From NCBI RefSeq assembly GCF_002209565.1, contig NZ_NJIH01000003.1, positions 248,001-312,000 of the forward strand: a DNA stretch of 64,000 nt, in the 5' to 3' direction. The notes under the pieces were generated by a model. The model was given only the letters and a program-made list of their open reading frames with translations, was not told the origin of the DNA and made no database searches. The position numbers and the translations under genes are program-made. This document shows, one piece after another, positions 57,049 through 64,000 of this stretch; position 1 is the stretch's first letter; each line of letters begins with the position of its first letter. This stretch comes from Candidimonas nitroreducens. GTDB taxonomy: Bacteria > Pseudomonadota > Gammaproteobacteria > Burkholderiales > Burkholderiaceae_B.

Positions 57049-58764
57049 TCATGCCGTGCCGTTCAGGCAGGCGCCTATGGCCTGCTCTACCACTGCTGCC
57101 GCGGGCGAACGCCAGCGCCCCAGCACGTGACCGTCGGGCCGCACGACATAGACGGTGCCGGGCGTGGCGTCGTACAGGTCGAAGGCCTTGCCGGACGCGT
57201 CCAGCGCCTGCGGCGCGGCCTCTGCGCCGCTGTGCTGCGCGGCTTCGCGAGCCACGCTGGCCAGCCGTACCGGTATGCCGCGCTGCTGCAGGTTTTGTGC
57301 CGCCGTGGCGATGCCGCCGGCCGGCGTACTGCCCGCGCTGAAATGCAGGATCAGGAATTCCCCGGCACGCAGCAGGTCGAGCAGATGGCCGGCGCCGTAG
57401 CTGCCGCTCGCGTCCGCCAGCGATACCGGCACATTGGGCAGCGGCACGCCGGCAGCCGGCCCGCCTATGAAGGCCGAGTCTTCGCTGGCGCCGGCGTTCA
57501 GGCTGGACTTGCGGTAAGCGATGGCGCTGGTCTGGCGCGGATTGATCAGCGAGCGCACGCCCGGAGTGTCCAGCGCCAGGTTCAGCACCGCCTCGCGCAT
57601 CAGCTTGAAGGCGAAGCTGGGCGGGGCCATGAATTCAGTGCTCTTCATGCCGCTGGCGAGGTTCTCGTGGGCGGCGTAGACCCGTTCTTCGGAGTAGGAA
57701 TCGAGCAGGGTGTCGCGTGCCAGGCCCTTGACCACGCAGGCCAGTTTCCAGCTGAGGTTGTCGGCGTCGTCGATGGCCGAATTGGCGCCGCGCACGCCGA
57801 AGATGGGCACCAGGTGCGCCGCGTCGCCCATGAACAGCACGCGCCCGTGGCGATAGCGTTCCAGGCTTAGCGCATTGGCCTTGTAGATGGTGATCCAGAG
57901 TGGTTCCCAGGAGCCCTTCAGGCCGATCATTTCCAGGTGCGCGCGTACCCGCGGCAGCACGTTTTCGGGTTTGACGGCTTCGTCGGGGTCTTCGTCGTCG
58001 CGCAGCTGGTAGTCGATGCGCCAGACATTGTCGGGCTGCTTGTGCATCAGGATGGTGGAGCCGGGATTCGAGGGTGGGTCGAACCACGCCAGGCGTTCGG
58101 TGGGCAGTTCGCAGTCGAGCAGGATGTCGGCCACGATGTAGCGGCCTTCGTAGGCTGTGCCCTGCAGCTGCAGGCCCAGGGCCTCGCGCATGAAGCTGCG
58201 CCCGCCGTCGCTGGCAATGGCCCAGTCGGCCTGCAGCGTATAGCTGTGGCCGGGCTCGGCCACGTCCAGCTGCACGCCGCCGGCTTCGTTGCGCAGGCCG
58301 GTGACCTTGGCGCCCCAGCGGATGTCGATCAGGTCGGCGTGGCGTTCGGCGGCCTGCACCAGGAACTCTTCCAGATAGTATTGCTGGATGTTGATCATGG
58401 GCGGCAGCTTCTGGCTGGCGTCGTGCGGCATCGAGAAGTGCAGCACCTCGGTGTCGCCGTAATACGAGCGGCCGCCCGTCCAGCCCAGCCCTTTTTCCAG
58501 CATGGGCTGCTCGGCGCCCAGGCGCTCGAAGATTTCCAGGCTGCGGCGCGAAATGCAGATGGCGCGGCTGCCGTAGCACACGCTAGTGTCGGCCTCCAGC
58601 ACCACCGAGGGTACGCCCTGGCGCGCCAGGGCCAGCGCCGCCGTGATGCCGCACACGCCGCCGCCGACGATGGCCACCGGGTGCCGCTGTTGTGCCGGGG
58701 GCACCGGATTCGTGGGCTGCCGCTCGACGAAGTCGAAGGGATAGGGTTTGAATTCGGTCGCCAT
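57049..58764 (-). CDS. FAD-dependent aromatic monooxygenase (MhpA-like)
   Basis: The 571-residue flavoprotein hydroxylase is of the 3-(3-hydroxyphenyl)propionate hydroxylase type. GGGVCGITAALALARQG at 34-50 binds FAD, and the second FAD motif GDAAHLVPIFGVRGANSAIDDADNL lies near residue 330 (in shorter pieces). A C-terminal thioredoxin-like extension of about 170 residues is present. I chose the ATG at 58764, where the family N-terminus starts. It shares a 470-base divergent region with the IclR gene. The downstream ring-cleavage genes expected in an mhp-type pathway are absent here. Confidence 0.9.
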   Translation of the reverse strand: MATEFKPYPFDFVERQPTNPVPPAQQRHPVAIVGGGVCGITAALALARQGVPSVVLEADTSVCYGSRAICISRRSLEIFERLGAEQPMLEKGLGWTGGRSYYGDTEVLHFSMPHDASQKLPPMINIQQYYLEEFLVQAAERHADLIDIRWGAKVTGLRNEAGGVQLDVAEPGHSYTLQADWAIASDGGRSFMREALGLQLQGTAYEGRYIVADILLDCELPTERLAWFDPPSNPGSTILMHKQPDNVWRIDYQLRDDEDPDEAVKPENVLPRVRAHLEMIGLKGSWEPLWITIYKANALSLERYRHGRVLFMGDAAHLVPIFGVRGANSAIDDADNLSWKLACVVKGLARDTLLDSYSEERVYAAHENLASGMKSTEFMAPPSFAFKLMREAVLNLALDTPGVRSLINPRQTSAIAYRKSSLNAGASEDSAFIGGPAAGVPLPNVPVSLADASGSYGAGHLLDLLRAGEFLILHFSAGSTPAGGIATAAQNLQQRGIPVRLASVAREAAQHSGAEAAPQALDASGKAFDLYDATPGTVYVVRPDGHVLGRWRSPAAAVVEQAIGACLNGTA

Positions 58765-58830
58765 TGCTTGTCTCCGCTGGCCGTGTATGGGTATGGATAG
58801 GGTGCCTGCCGGAACGATGTTAAAAACCAT

Positions 58831-58849
58831 ATTCTCGTTCGATGAGAAT
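58831..58849. promoter_or_regulatory. Dyad, candidate IclR operator
   Basis: ATTCTC at 58831-58836 and GAGAAT at 58844-58849 form a perfect inverted repeat around GTTCGAT. It lies 67 bases before the monooxygenase start, suitable for control by the divergent IclR protein. Confidence 0.5.
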
Positions 58850-58853
58850 GAAG

Positions 58854-58887
58854 AATAATATTGAAGAAGAATTGTGTCAATATTATT
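58854..58887. promoter_or_regulatory. Perfect 10-base AT-rich inverted repeat
   Basis: AATAATATTG at 58854-58863 is the exact complement of CAATATTATT at 58878-58887, followed by a T-run (TTTTT). It is either a second operator or a hairpin in the monooxygenase leader. Confidence 0.55.
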
Positions 58888-59234
58888 TTTTAATGAGATA
58901 ATTGTCGTGTTTTGATGGGCTCGGCCCGCGCGGGCGTGCCCTGCTACAGGGCTTGTTCGTTCACCCTAACGAGGATGGCAGTTGCGGCCACCCCCGAGGA
59001 TGAAAGAGGCTTCTTTCACATTAAGGCTGCATAGGCAAGCAAATGCACATCAGGTGCAGATCCGGCCCCCGGGGCGGGCCTGCGCGGCAAATGCCGGCAA
59101 GCGGCGCTGCGCTTCGCTGTACGGCGGGCGCCGGGCGGCGCAATGGCCTGGCCAATGGCCTGGGCCTGCATCGGCACCATGGAGGACATATCTAGTGATT
59201 CCTGTTTCCGTGACTTTTGTTGTCCCGCCGGCGC

Positions 59235-60017
59235 ATGGCTGCTAACGAGCGCTCGGTCATCAGCCGCGTGTCGGCCATACTGAACCTGTTCGGCGAGCAC
59301 AAACCGCTGATCGGCATCGAAGAAATCGCCCAGGCGCTGGAAATAAGCCCGGCCTCGGCCTACCGCTACGCGGCCGACCTGGTGCAGGCCGGCCTGCTGT
59401 CGCGCCTGTCGGGCCGCTATCGGCTCGGGCTCAAGATCATCGAGCTGGAATACCTGATCAGCACCTGCGACCCCATCATCGCGGCGGCCCATCAGCCCAT
59501 GGAGGCGCTGGCCCGCGCCAGCGGCGCCAATGTGCTCTTGTGCAATATGTACGACAGCACGCTGGTGAACGTGGCGCACGTCACGGCGGGCCAGCGGCCG
59601 GTGCACGTGCGCTACACCAAGGGCCTGCCCATGCCGCTGTTCCGCGGCTCGCAGGCGCGCGTGGTGCTGGCCTATATGGAACGGCGCCGCCTGCGCCGCC
59701 TGTACGACGCCGCGCAGCACGACCCGCAGACCGCCGCCGATGCCCACGCCCTGGGCGCCGGCTGGCGCGATTTCACGCGCGCGCTGCGCGCCATCCGCAA
59801 GCAGGGCTATTACATTTCACGCGGCGAGCTGGACGCCGGCATCACCGGCATCGCCGCGCCGGTGTTCGGCGTGCAAGAGGAAATCCTCGGCAGCCTGGTG
59901 CTGGTCACCGACGCCGCCGCGCCGCCGCCGCTGCTGCCCGAGGCCGCCCTGGTAGAGCAAGTGATGCAGAGCGCGCATCAGTTGTCGCAACGTATCGGCG
60001 AGCTGGCCGATGCCTGA
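59235..60017 (+). CDS. IclR family transcriptional regulator
   Basis: The 260-residue product has the IclR winged helix-turn-helix (about 1-70, with EEIAQALEISPASAYRYAADLV) and the GAF-like effector domain (about 85-250). I chose the ATG at 59235; a TTG 18 bases upstream is also in frame. It is divergent from the MhpA-like monooxygenase gene across a region with two dyads, so it most likely regulates that gene, with an aromatic acid as effector. Confidence 0.9.
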   Translation: MAANERSVISRVSAILNLFGEHKPLIGIEEIAQALEISPASAYRYAADLVQAGLLSRLSGRYRLGLKIIELEYLISTCDPIIAAAHQPMEALARASGANVLLCNMYDSTLVNVAHVTAGQRPVHVRYTKGLPMPLFRGSQARVVLAYMERRRLRRLYDAAQHDPQTAADAHALGAGWRDFTRALRAIRKQGYYISRGELDAGITGIAAPVFGVQEEILGSLVLVTDAAAPPPLLPEAALVEQVMQSAHQLSQRIGELADA

Positions 60018-60111
60018 CGGTATCCGGTGGCCGGTGCCGCCGGGCGAGCCGGGCCGAGGGCCGGCGTACGCCGTGCTGTTCGGTGCGCGGCGCCCCTTAT
60101 AGCGTGAAGTT

Positions 60112-60912
60112 TTAATCGATTATCTGGTCGAGCCCGCGTACCTGCGCCTGCAGCTCGTGCCGCAGCGTGTCGAGCTTATCCGCATTCGTCTTGGCCGAAA
60201 GCGTAGCGCGGTTCTTGCGTCCCAGGAAGTAGGCGATGCGCTCGACGTTGGCGCCGGACGGATGCGGCAGTCCATGCAGCACCCTGTCCGGCGCGATCAC
60301 GCCCTGTTGCGCCAGCCACCGAATGCCGGCGCTGACCCCCGGGCCCAGTGGCACGAATACCGCCGCCGGGCCCAGGGCTCGGGCCGTGGCGGCGAAATGC
60401 GCTTCGATCTGCCGCTGCAGGAACGGCGTACGCAGCATGTTTGGGGTGCCGTTGTAGTTGCGGCCGTCGATGAAGACCGGGTGGTGCAGGATCGATCCGG
60501 TATGCACGAGATGCGATGCGGCGCCGAACAGGGCAGCGCAGCTTGCCAGGCCCAGCCAGTGCTGCAGTCCTATGTGATCGAGCAAGGCGATCAGGTTCGG
60601 CCTGAGCGTACCGCTGAACGCGCCGGCGCGCTTGACTGCCGCAAGATCCACATGCTCTGGCGCGGCCGCCGCCAATTGGCGTTGGGCTTCGCGCATCGCG
60701 TTCTTCCATTGTGTAAAGCCGGGCGTGATGCCGACCAGCACCAGTCTGGCGCGGGGGTTCACATGGTCGAAGGGGATGTAGTGGCTGCTGAGCCTGCCGT
60801 CCCGGCCCAGGTCGAAGCGCCGCGGAATCTCGGCGGGCTTGCCGATGCGGCCGAGATCCAGTTCCCGTATGGCGGGAGCGTAATGTTCGAAGCGCTGAGG
60901 GTCGTCCTGCAT
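60112..60912 (-). CDS. Uracil-DNA glycosylase superfamily protein
   Basis: The 266-residue protein shows the two hallmark regions of the UDG superfamily: VLVGITPGFTQW near residue 60 (motif 1 position) and LPHPSGANVERIAYFLG near 220 (motif 2-like HPSG). The middle contains IDGRNYNGTPNMLRT. The motifs differ from canonical families 1-6, so the enzyme could be a specialised DNA glycosylase or an unrelated hydrolase on the same fold. It is flanked by unrelated genes and may have its own promoter. Confidence 0.72.
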   Translation of the reverse strand: MQDDPQRFEHYAPAIRELDLGRIGKPAEIPRRFDLGRDGRLSSHYIPFDHVNPRARLVLVGITPGFTQWKNAMREAQRQLAAAAPEHVDLAAVKRAGAFSGTLRPNLIALLDHIGLQHWLGLASCAALFGAASHLVHTGSILHHPVFIDGRNYNGTPNMLRTPFLQRQIEAHFAATARALGPAAVFVPLGPGVSAGIRWLAQQGVIAPDRVLHGLPHPSGANVERIAYFLGRKNRATLSAKTNADKLDTLRHELQAQVRGLDQIID

Positions 60913-61056
60913 AGTTTGCGTTGCAATGGCAATAGGTGAATGGCTGGCCTGGCGCCCCGCGCATTCGGTCGTTTACATCCCCCGCCGCCGGGCTGCTGCG
61001 GCTCGTTGGCGATGATACTGCTGCTGCGGCCCGGCCCCGCGGCGTTGCGGCTTTCT

Positions 61057-61968
61057 TCAGCCCGACGCCGCCAGTTCGCGCGCGATTTCCAGGAAGCGCG
61101 CCGTGGTCGGGGTGGTGTCGTCGCGGCGCCAGGCCATGCCGGTTTCCAGCAGCGGCACCGCGCCACCCAAGTCCAGGTAGCTGACGCCGGCGCGCGCCAG
61201 GTTGCGCAGCGACGCCGGCACCAGCGCGATGCCCATGCCGGCCGAGACCAGGCTGATGATGGTCTGCATCTGTATGGCTTCCTGGACGATGCGCGCCTGC
61301 CCGCCGTGCGCCGCGTAGTAGCCGGTGACCAGATCGTGGAAGGCGGGGGCGCTGCGGCGCGGAAACAATATCAGCGGCTCGCCCGCCACGGCCTCGGGCG
61401 CGAGCCGTTCCGACGCGCCGGGCAGCCTGCCCTCGGCGATCCAGCTGTCGGGCACCGCCGCCACCAGCGGCTCGGTCACCAGCGGCAGGTAGGACAGCGC
61501 CCCCGGAAACGCGGCTTCCGAGGGCGGGATCACCAGCCCCACGCCTTGCGCGCCTTCGATCAGGGCATCGATCTGCACGTCGCTGGTGGCCTCGGTGAGC
61601 GCGATTTCCACCTCGGGGAAAAGCGCGGCGTAGCGGCGCACCAGCGCCGGCAGGATGCTGTAGTCGGCGGTGCTGACGAAGGAAATTTCCAGGCGGCCGG
61701 CGGTGCCGTCGCGCAGGCGCTGCGCGATATCGGGCAGGGCGTTCACGCCGTCGAGCGCAGCCTGCACGTGTTGCAGCCACTGCGTGCCGAAGGGCGTAAG
61801 CGCCACGCTGCGCTTGGTACGCCGGAACAACGCCGCGCCCAGCTCGCGTTCCAGGGCCATGATGGACTGGCTGAGCGGCGGCTGGGTAATGCCCAGCGCC
61901 TCGGCGGCGCGGCCGAAGTGCAGTGTCTGCGCCACCGCCACGAAGTGGCGTAATTGCCGGGCATCCAT
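61057..61968 (-). CDS. LysR family regulator divergent from ilvD
   Basis: The 303-residue product begins MDARQLRHFVAVAQTLHFGRA, has the helix-turn-helix with TQPPLSQSIMALE, and an effector domain. It is divergent from ilvD with 112 bases between, so it likely controls dihydroxy-acid dehydratase expression. The gap has AT-rich direct repeats (AATATATTTTA at two places) and T-N11-A-like sites. The effector is unknown. Confidence 0.9.
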   Translation of the reverse strand: MDARQLRHFVAVAQTLHFGRAAEALGITQPPLSQSIMALERELGAALFRRTKRSVALTPFGTQWLQHVQAALDGVNALPDIAQRLRDGTAGRLEISFVSTADYSILPALVRRYAALFPEVEIALTEATSDVQIDALIEGAQGVGLVIPPSEAAFPGALSYLPLVTEPLVAAVPDSWIAEGRLPGASERLAPEAVAGEPLILFPRRSAPAFHDLVTGYYAAHGGQARIVQEAIQMQTIISLVSAGMGIALVPASLRNLARAGVSYLDLGGAVPLLETGMAWRRDDTTPTTARFLEIARELAASG

Positions 61969-62080
61969 AAATATATTTTAAGACTTAATAGCCGCTTAAT
62001 AATATATTTTACTTCCTAAAGAAAGTCCATTACTCTGGGCGCCATTCGATTCGACCCTACTCGCTACCCGGAGATTCCAG

Positions 62081-63949
62081 ATGCCGCAATACCGTTCCAG
62101 AACCACGACCCATGGCCGCAACATGGCCGGCGCGCGCGCCTTGTGGCGCGCCACGGGCATGACGGACGGCGACTTCGACAAGCCCATTATTGCGGTGGTG
62201 AATTCCTTCACCCAGTTCGTGCCCGGCCACGTCCACCTGAAGGACATGGGCCAGTTGGTGGCGCGCCAGATCGAGGCCGCCGGCGGCGTGGCCAAGGAAT
62301 TCAACACCATTGCGGTCGATGACGGCATCGCCATGGGCCACGGCGGTATGCTGTATTCGCTGCCTTCGCGCGAGCTGATCGCCGACTCGGTGGAATACAT
62401 GGTCAATGCGCACTGCGCCGACGCCATGGTGTGCATCTCGAACTGCGACAAGATCACCCCGGGGATGCTGATGGCGGCGATGCGCCTGAATATCCCGGCG
62501 GTATTCGTTTCCGGCGGCCCCATGGAGGCCGGCAAGGTGCAGGCGCCGGGCCAGCTCGAGGTCAAGCTGGACTTGATCGACGCCATGATCCAGGCGGCCG
62601 ACCCCAATGTGTCCGATGCCGAAGCCGCCGAGACCGAGCGCAGTGCCTGTCCGACCTGTGGTTCCTGCTCGGGCATGTTCACCGCCAATTCCATGAACTG
62701 CCTGACCGAGGCCCTGGGCCTGTCGCTGCCGGGCAACGGTACTGTGCTGGCCACGCACGCGCGGCGCCGCCAGCTGTTCGAGCGCGCCGGCAGCCTTATC
62801 GTCGAGCTGGCCAAGCGCTATTACGAGCAGGACGACGCTTCCGTGCTGCCGCGCAATATCGCGACCTTCCAGGCTTTTGAAAACGCCATGTCGCTGGACG
62901 TGTCCATGGGCGGCTCGACCAACACCGTGCTGCACCTGCTGGCCGCGGCCCAGGAAGCCGGCGTGGAGTTCACCATGGCCGACATCGATCGCGTTTCGCG
63001 CCGGGTGCCCTGCCTGTGCAAGGTGGCGCCTTCCACCAACAAGTATCACATCGAAGACGTGCACCGCGCCGGCGGCATCCTGGCCATTCTGGGCGAGCTG
63101 TCGCGTGCCGGGCTGCTGCATGAAGATGCCGGCAATGTGCACAGCGGCACACTGGGCCGCGCGATACGCGACTGGGACGTCAATAGCGGCCACGCCAGCG
63201 ACGAGGTGCAGAAGTTCTATCGCACCGCGCCGGGCGGCGTGCGCACCCAGGTGGCCTTCAGCCAGGATCGCTATTTCGCGCAGCTGGATCTGGATCGCGA
63301 ACAGGGCTGCATCCGCTCCAAAGAGCACGCCTACTCGCAGGACGGCGGCCTGGCGGTGCTGTACGGCAACCTGGCCGAGAAAGGCTGCATCGTCAAGACC
63401 GCCGGGGTGGACGAAAGCATACTTACGTTCACTGGCACGGCGCGCGTCTACGAAAGCCAGGAAGCCTCGGTCGCGGGCATTCTGGGCGGCCTGGTCAGGG
63501 AAGGCGATGTGGTGGTGATCCGCTACGAGGGCCCCAAGGGCGGCCCGGGCATGCAGGAAATGCTCTACCCCACGTCCTATCTGAAATCCATGGGCCTGGG
63601 CAAGGCCTCCGCCTTGTTCACCGACGGCCGCTTCTCCGGCGGCTCGTCGGGCCTGGTGATCGGCCACGCCTCGCCCGAGGCGGCCGAGGGCGGCACCATC
63701 GGTTTGGTGCGCGACGGCGACCGCATCGAGATCGACATCCCCAAGCGCCAGATCAACCTGGCGGTCAGCGACGAGGAACTGGCGCAGCGCCGCGCCGAGA
63801 TGGAAGCGCGCGGCGACCGCGCCTGGCAGCCCGAAGACCGCGATCGCGTGGTGTCGCAGGCCTTGAAGGCCTACGCGGCCCTGGCCACCTCGGCCGACCG
63901 CGGCGCAGTGCGGGATATCTCGCAGCTCAAGGCTTCCGGCCGCCGGTAG
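62081..63949 (+). CDS. ilvD: Dihydroxy-acid dehydratase
   Basis: IlvD converts 2,3-dihydroxy acids to 2-keto acids in valine, leucine and isoleucine synthesis. The 622-residue product carries the cluster-binding cysteines Cys122 (NCDKITPG) and the CPTCGSC group (Cys190, 193, 196), plus C-terminal SGGSSG containing the catalytic serine. Length and the Cys pattern match the [4Fe-4S] type of E. coli. The divergent LysR gene upstream is a probable regulator. No leader peptide with valine or leucine codons is visible, so attenuation is not supported. Confidence 0.98.
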   Translation: MPQYRSRTTTHGRNMAGARALWRATGMTDGDFDKPIIAVVNSFTQFVPGHVHLKDMGQLVARQIEAAGGVAKEFNTIAVDDGIAMGHGGMLYSLPSRELIADSVEYMVNAHCADAMVCISNCDKITPGMLMAAMRLNIPAVFVSGGPMEAGKVQAPGQLEVKLDLIDAMIQAADPNVSDAEAAETERSACPTCGSCSGMFTANSMNCLTEALGLSLPGNGTVLATHARRRQLFERAGSLIVELAKRYYEQDDASVLPRNIATFQAFENAMSLDVSMGGSTNTVLHLLAAAQEAGVEFTMADIDRVSRRVPCLCKVAPSTNKYHIEDVHRAGGILAILGELSRAGLLHEDAGNVHSGTLGRAIRDWDVNSGHASDEVQKFYRTAPGGVRTQVAFSQDRYFAQLDLDREQGCIRSKEHAYSQDGGLAVLYGNLAEKGCIVKTAGVDESILTFTGTARVYESQEASVAGILGGLVREGDVVVIRYEGPKGGPGMQEMLYPTSYLKSMGLGKASALFTDGRFSGGSSGLVIGHASPEAAEGGTIGLVRDGDRIEIDIPKRQINLAVSDEELAQRRAEMEARGDRAWQPEDRDRVVSQALKAYAALATSADRGAVRDISQLKASGRR

Positions 63950-64000
63950 TGTGATCCGCCCCATGCTCTGAGCCTGGCCCCGATGTCTTGAGTGCGGCCC

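Larger units (their letters stand above)
58765..59234. other. Divergent control region between monooxygenase and IclR genes
   Basis: This 470-base gap holds two perfect dyads near the monooxygenase start and an AT-rich promoter zone. The part nearer the IclR gene is GC-rich with a short 11-base direct repeat (CAATGGCCTGG at 59141 and 59153), and I see no gene in it. Confidence 0.5.

Noticed and set aside
62041-62080. Branched-chain amino-acid attenuator before ilvD
   Set aside because: No leader peptide rich in Val/Leu/Ile and no terminator-antiterminator pair is visible.

Overview
The window is a GC-rich betaproteobacterial chromosome segment that opens at the replication origin end. It starts with dnaA-dnaN-gyrB and ends with ilvD. 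The DnaA and GyrB sequences, the number of Bug/TctC-type solute receptors (three) and the density of LysR regulators point to the family Alcaligenaceae, most likely a Bordetella- or Achromobacter-like organism. This is recognition from memory, not a database result. No rRNA, tRNA, CRISPR array, transposase or integrase was recognised.

Layout. (1) 1-5501: origin-proximal DNA with one clear DnaA box, then dnaA, dnaN and gyrB. (2) 5502-23203: an accessory block of redox enzymes (NAD(P)-binding oxidoreductases, SDRs, a mercuric-reductase-like flavoprotein, an Old Yellow Enzyme, MDR/zinc dehydrogenases, an aldo-keto reductase and a flavodoxin-fold quinone reductase). They are interleaved with LysR/TetR regulators and three MFS exporters. 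The block contains decayed genes: an SDR scrap beside gyrB, an SDR lacking its beta2-alpha2 segment, an AraC tail and a flavoprotein frameshifted near its start. This fits acquisition by transfer followed by erosion. (3) 23204-35316: a putative 2-hydroxy-acid (possibly lactone or ester) catabolic region. It has two paralogous FMN 2-hydroxy-acid oxidases, a D-2-hydroxy-acid dehydrogenase, two orphan Bug receptors, an alpha/beta hydrolase, a metallo-beta-lactamase-fold hydrolase, two LysR regulators and a PLP aminotransferase. A MarC gene lies inside it. (4) 35429-42459: a lipoprotein, a HugZ-like protein, a diiron ferritin-like protein, a YfcF-type glutathione transferase, an NrtABD-type ABC importer and a carboxymuconolactone-decarboxylase-family protein. 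(5) 42603-49124: a GT39-type membrane glycosyltransferase, then a tricarballylate-type module (LysR, TcuA, TcuB, Bug receptor). (6) 49393-57000: DNA polymerase IV, an apparently permuted CoA-transferase, a cystine-type ABC receptor and permease without an ATPase, a MOSC protein and an ArgD-like aminotransferase. (7) 56773-60017: a DUF2783 protein, an aromatic-ring FAD monooxygenase and a divergent IclR regulator. (8) 60112-63949: a UDG-superfamily protein, then a LysR regulator divergent from ilvD.

How it works together. The core genes cover replication and branched-chain amino acid synthesis. The rest is mostly regulator-plus-enzyme units for detoxifying electrophiles and quinones and for scavenging organic acids. 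Most units are divergent or adjacent pairs with a visible dyad between them. The best candidate for an undescribed system is the 2-hydroxy-acid region at 23.2-33.9 kb. Its enzymes would allow ester or lactone opening followed by oxidation of 2-hydroxy acids, but its substrate cannot be named from sequence.
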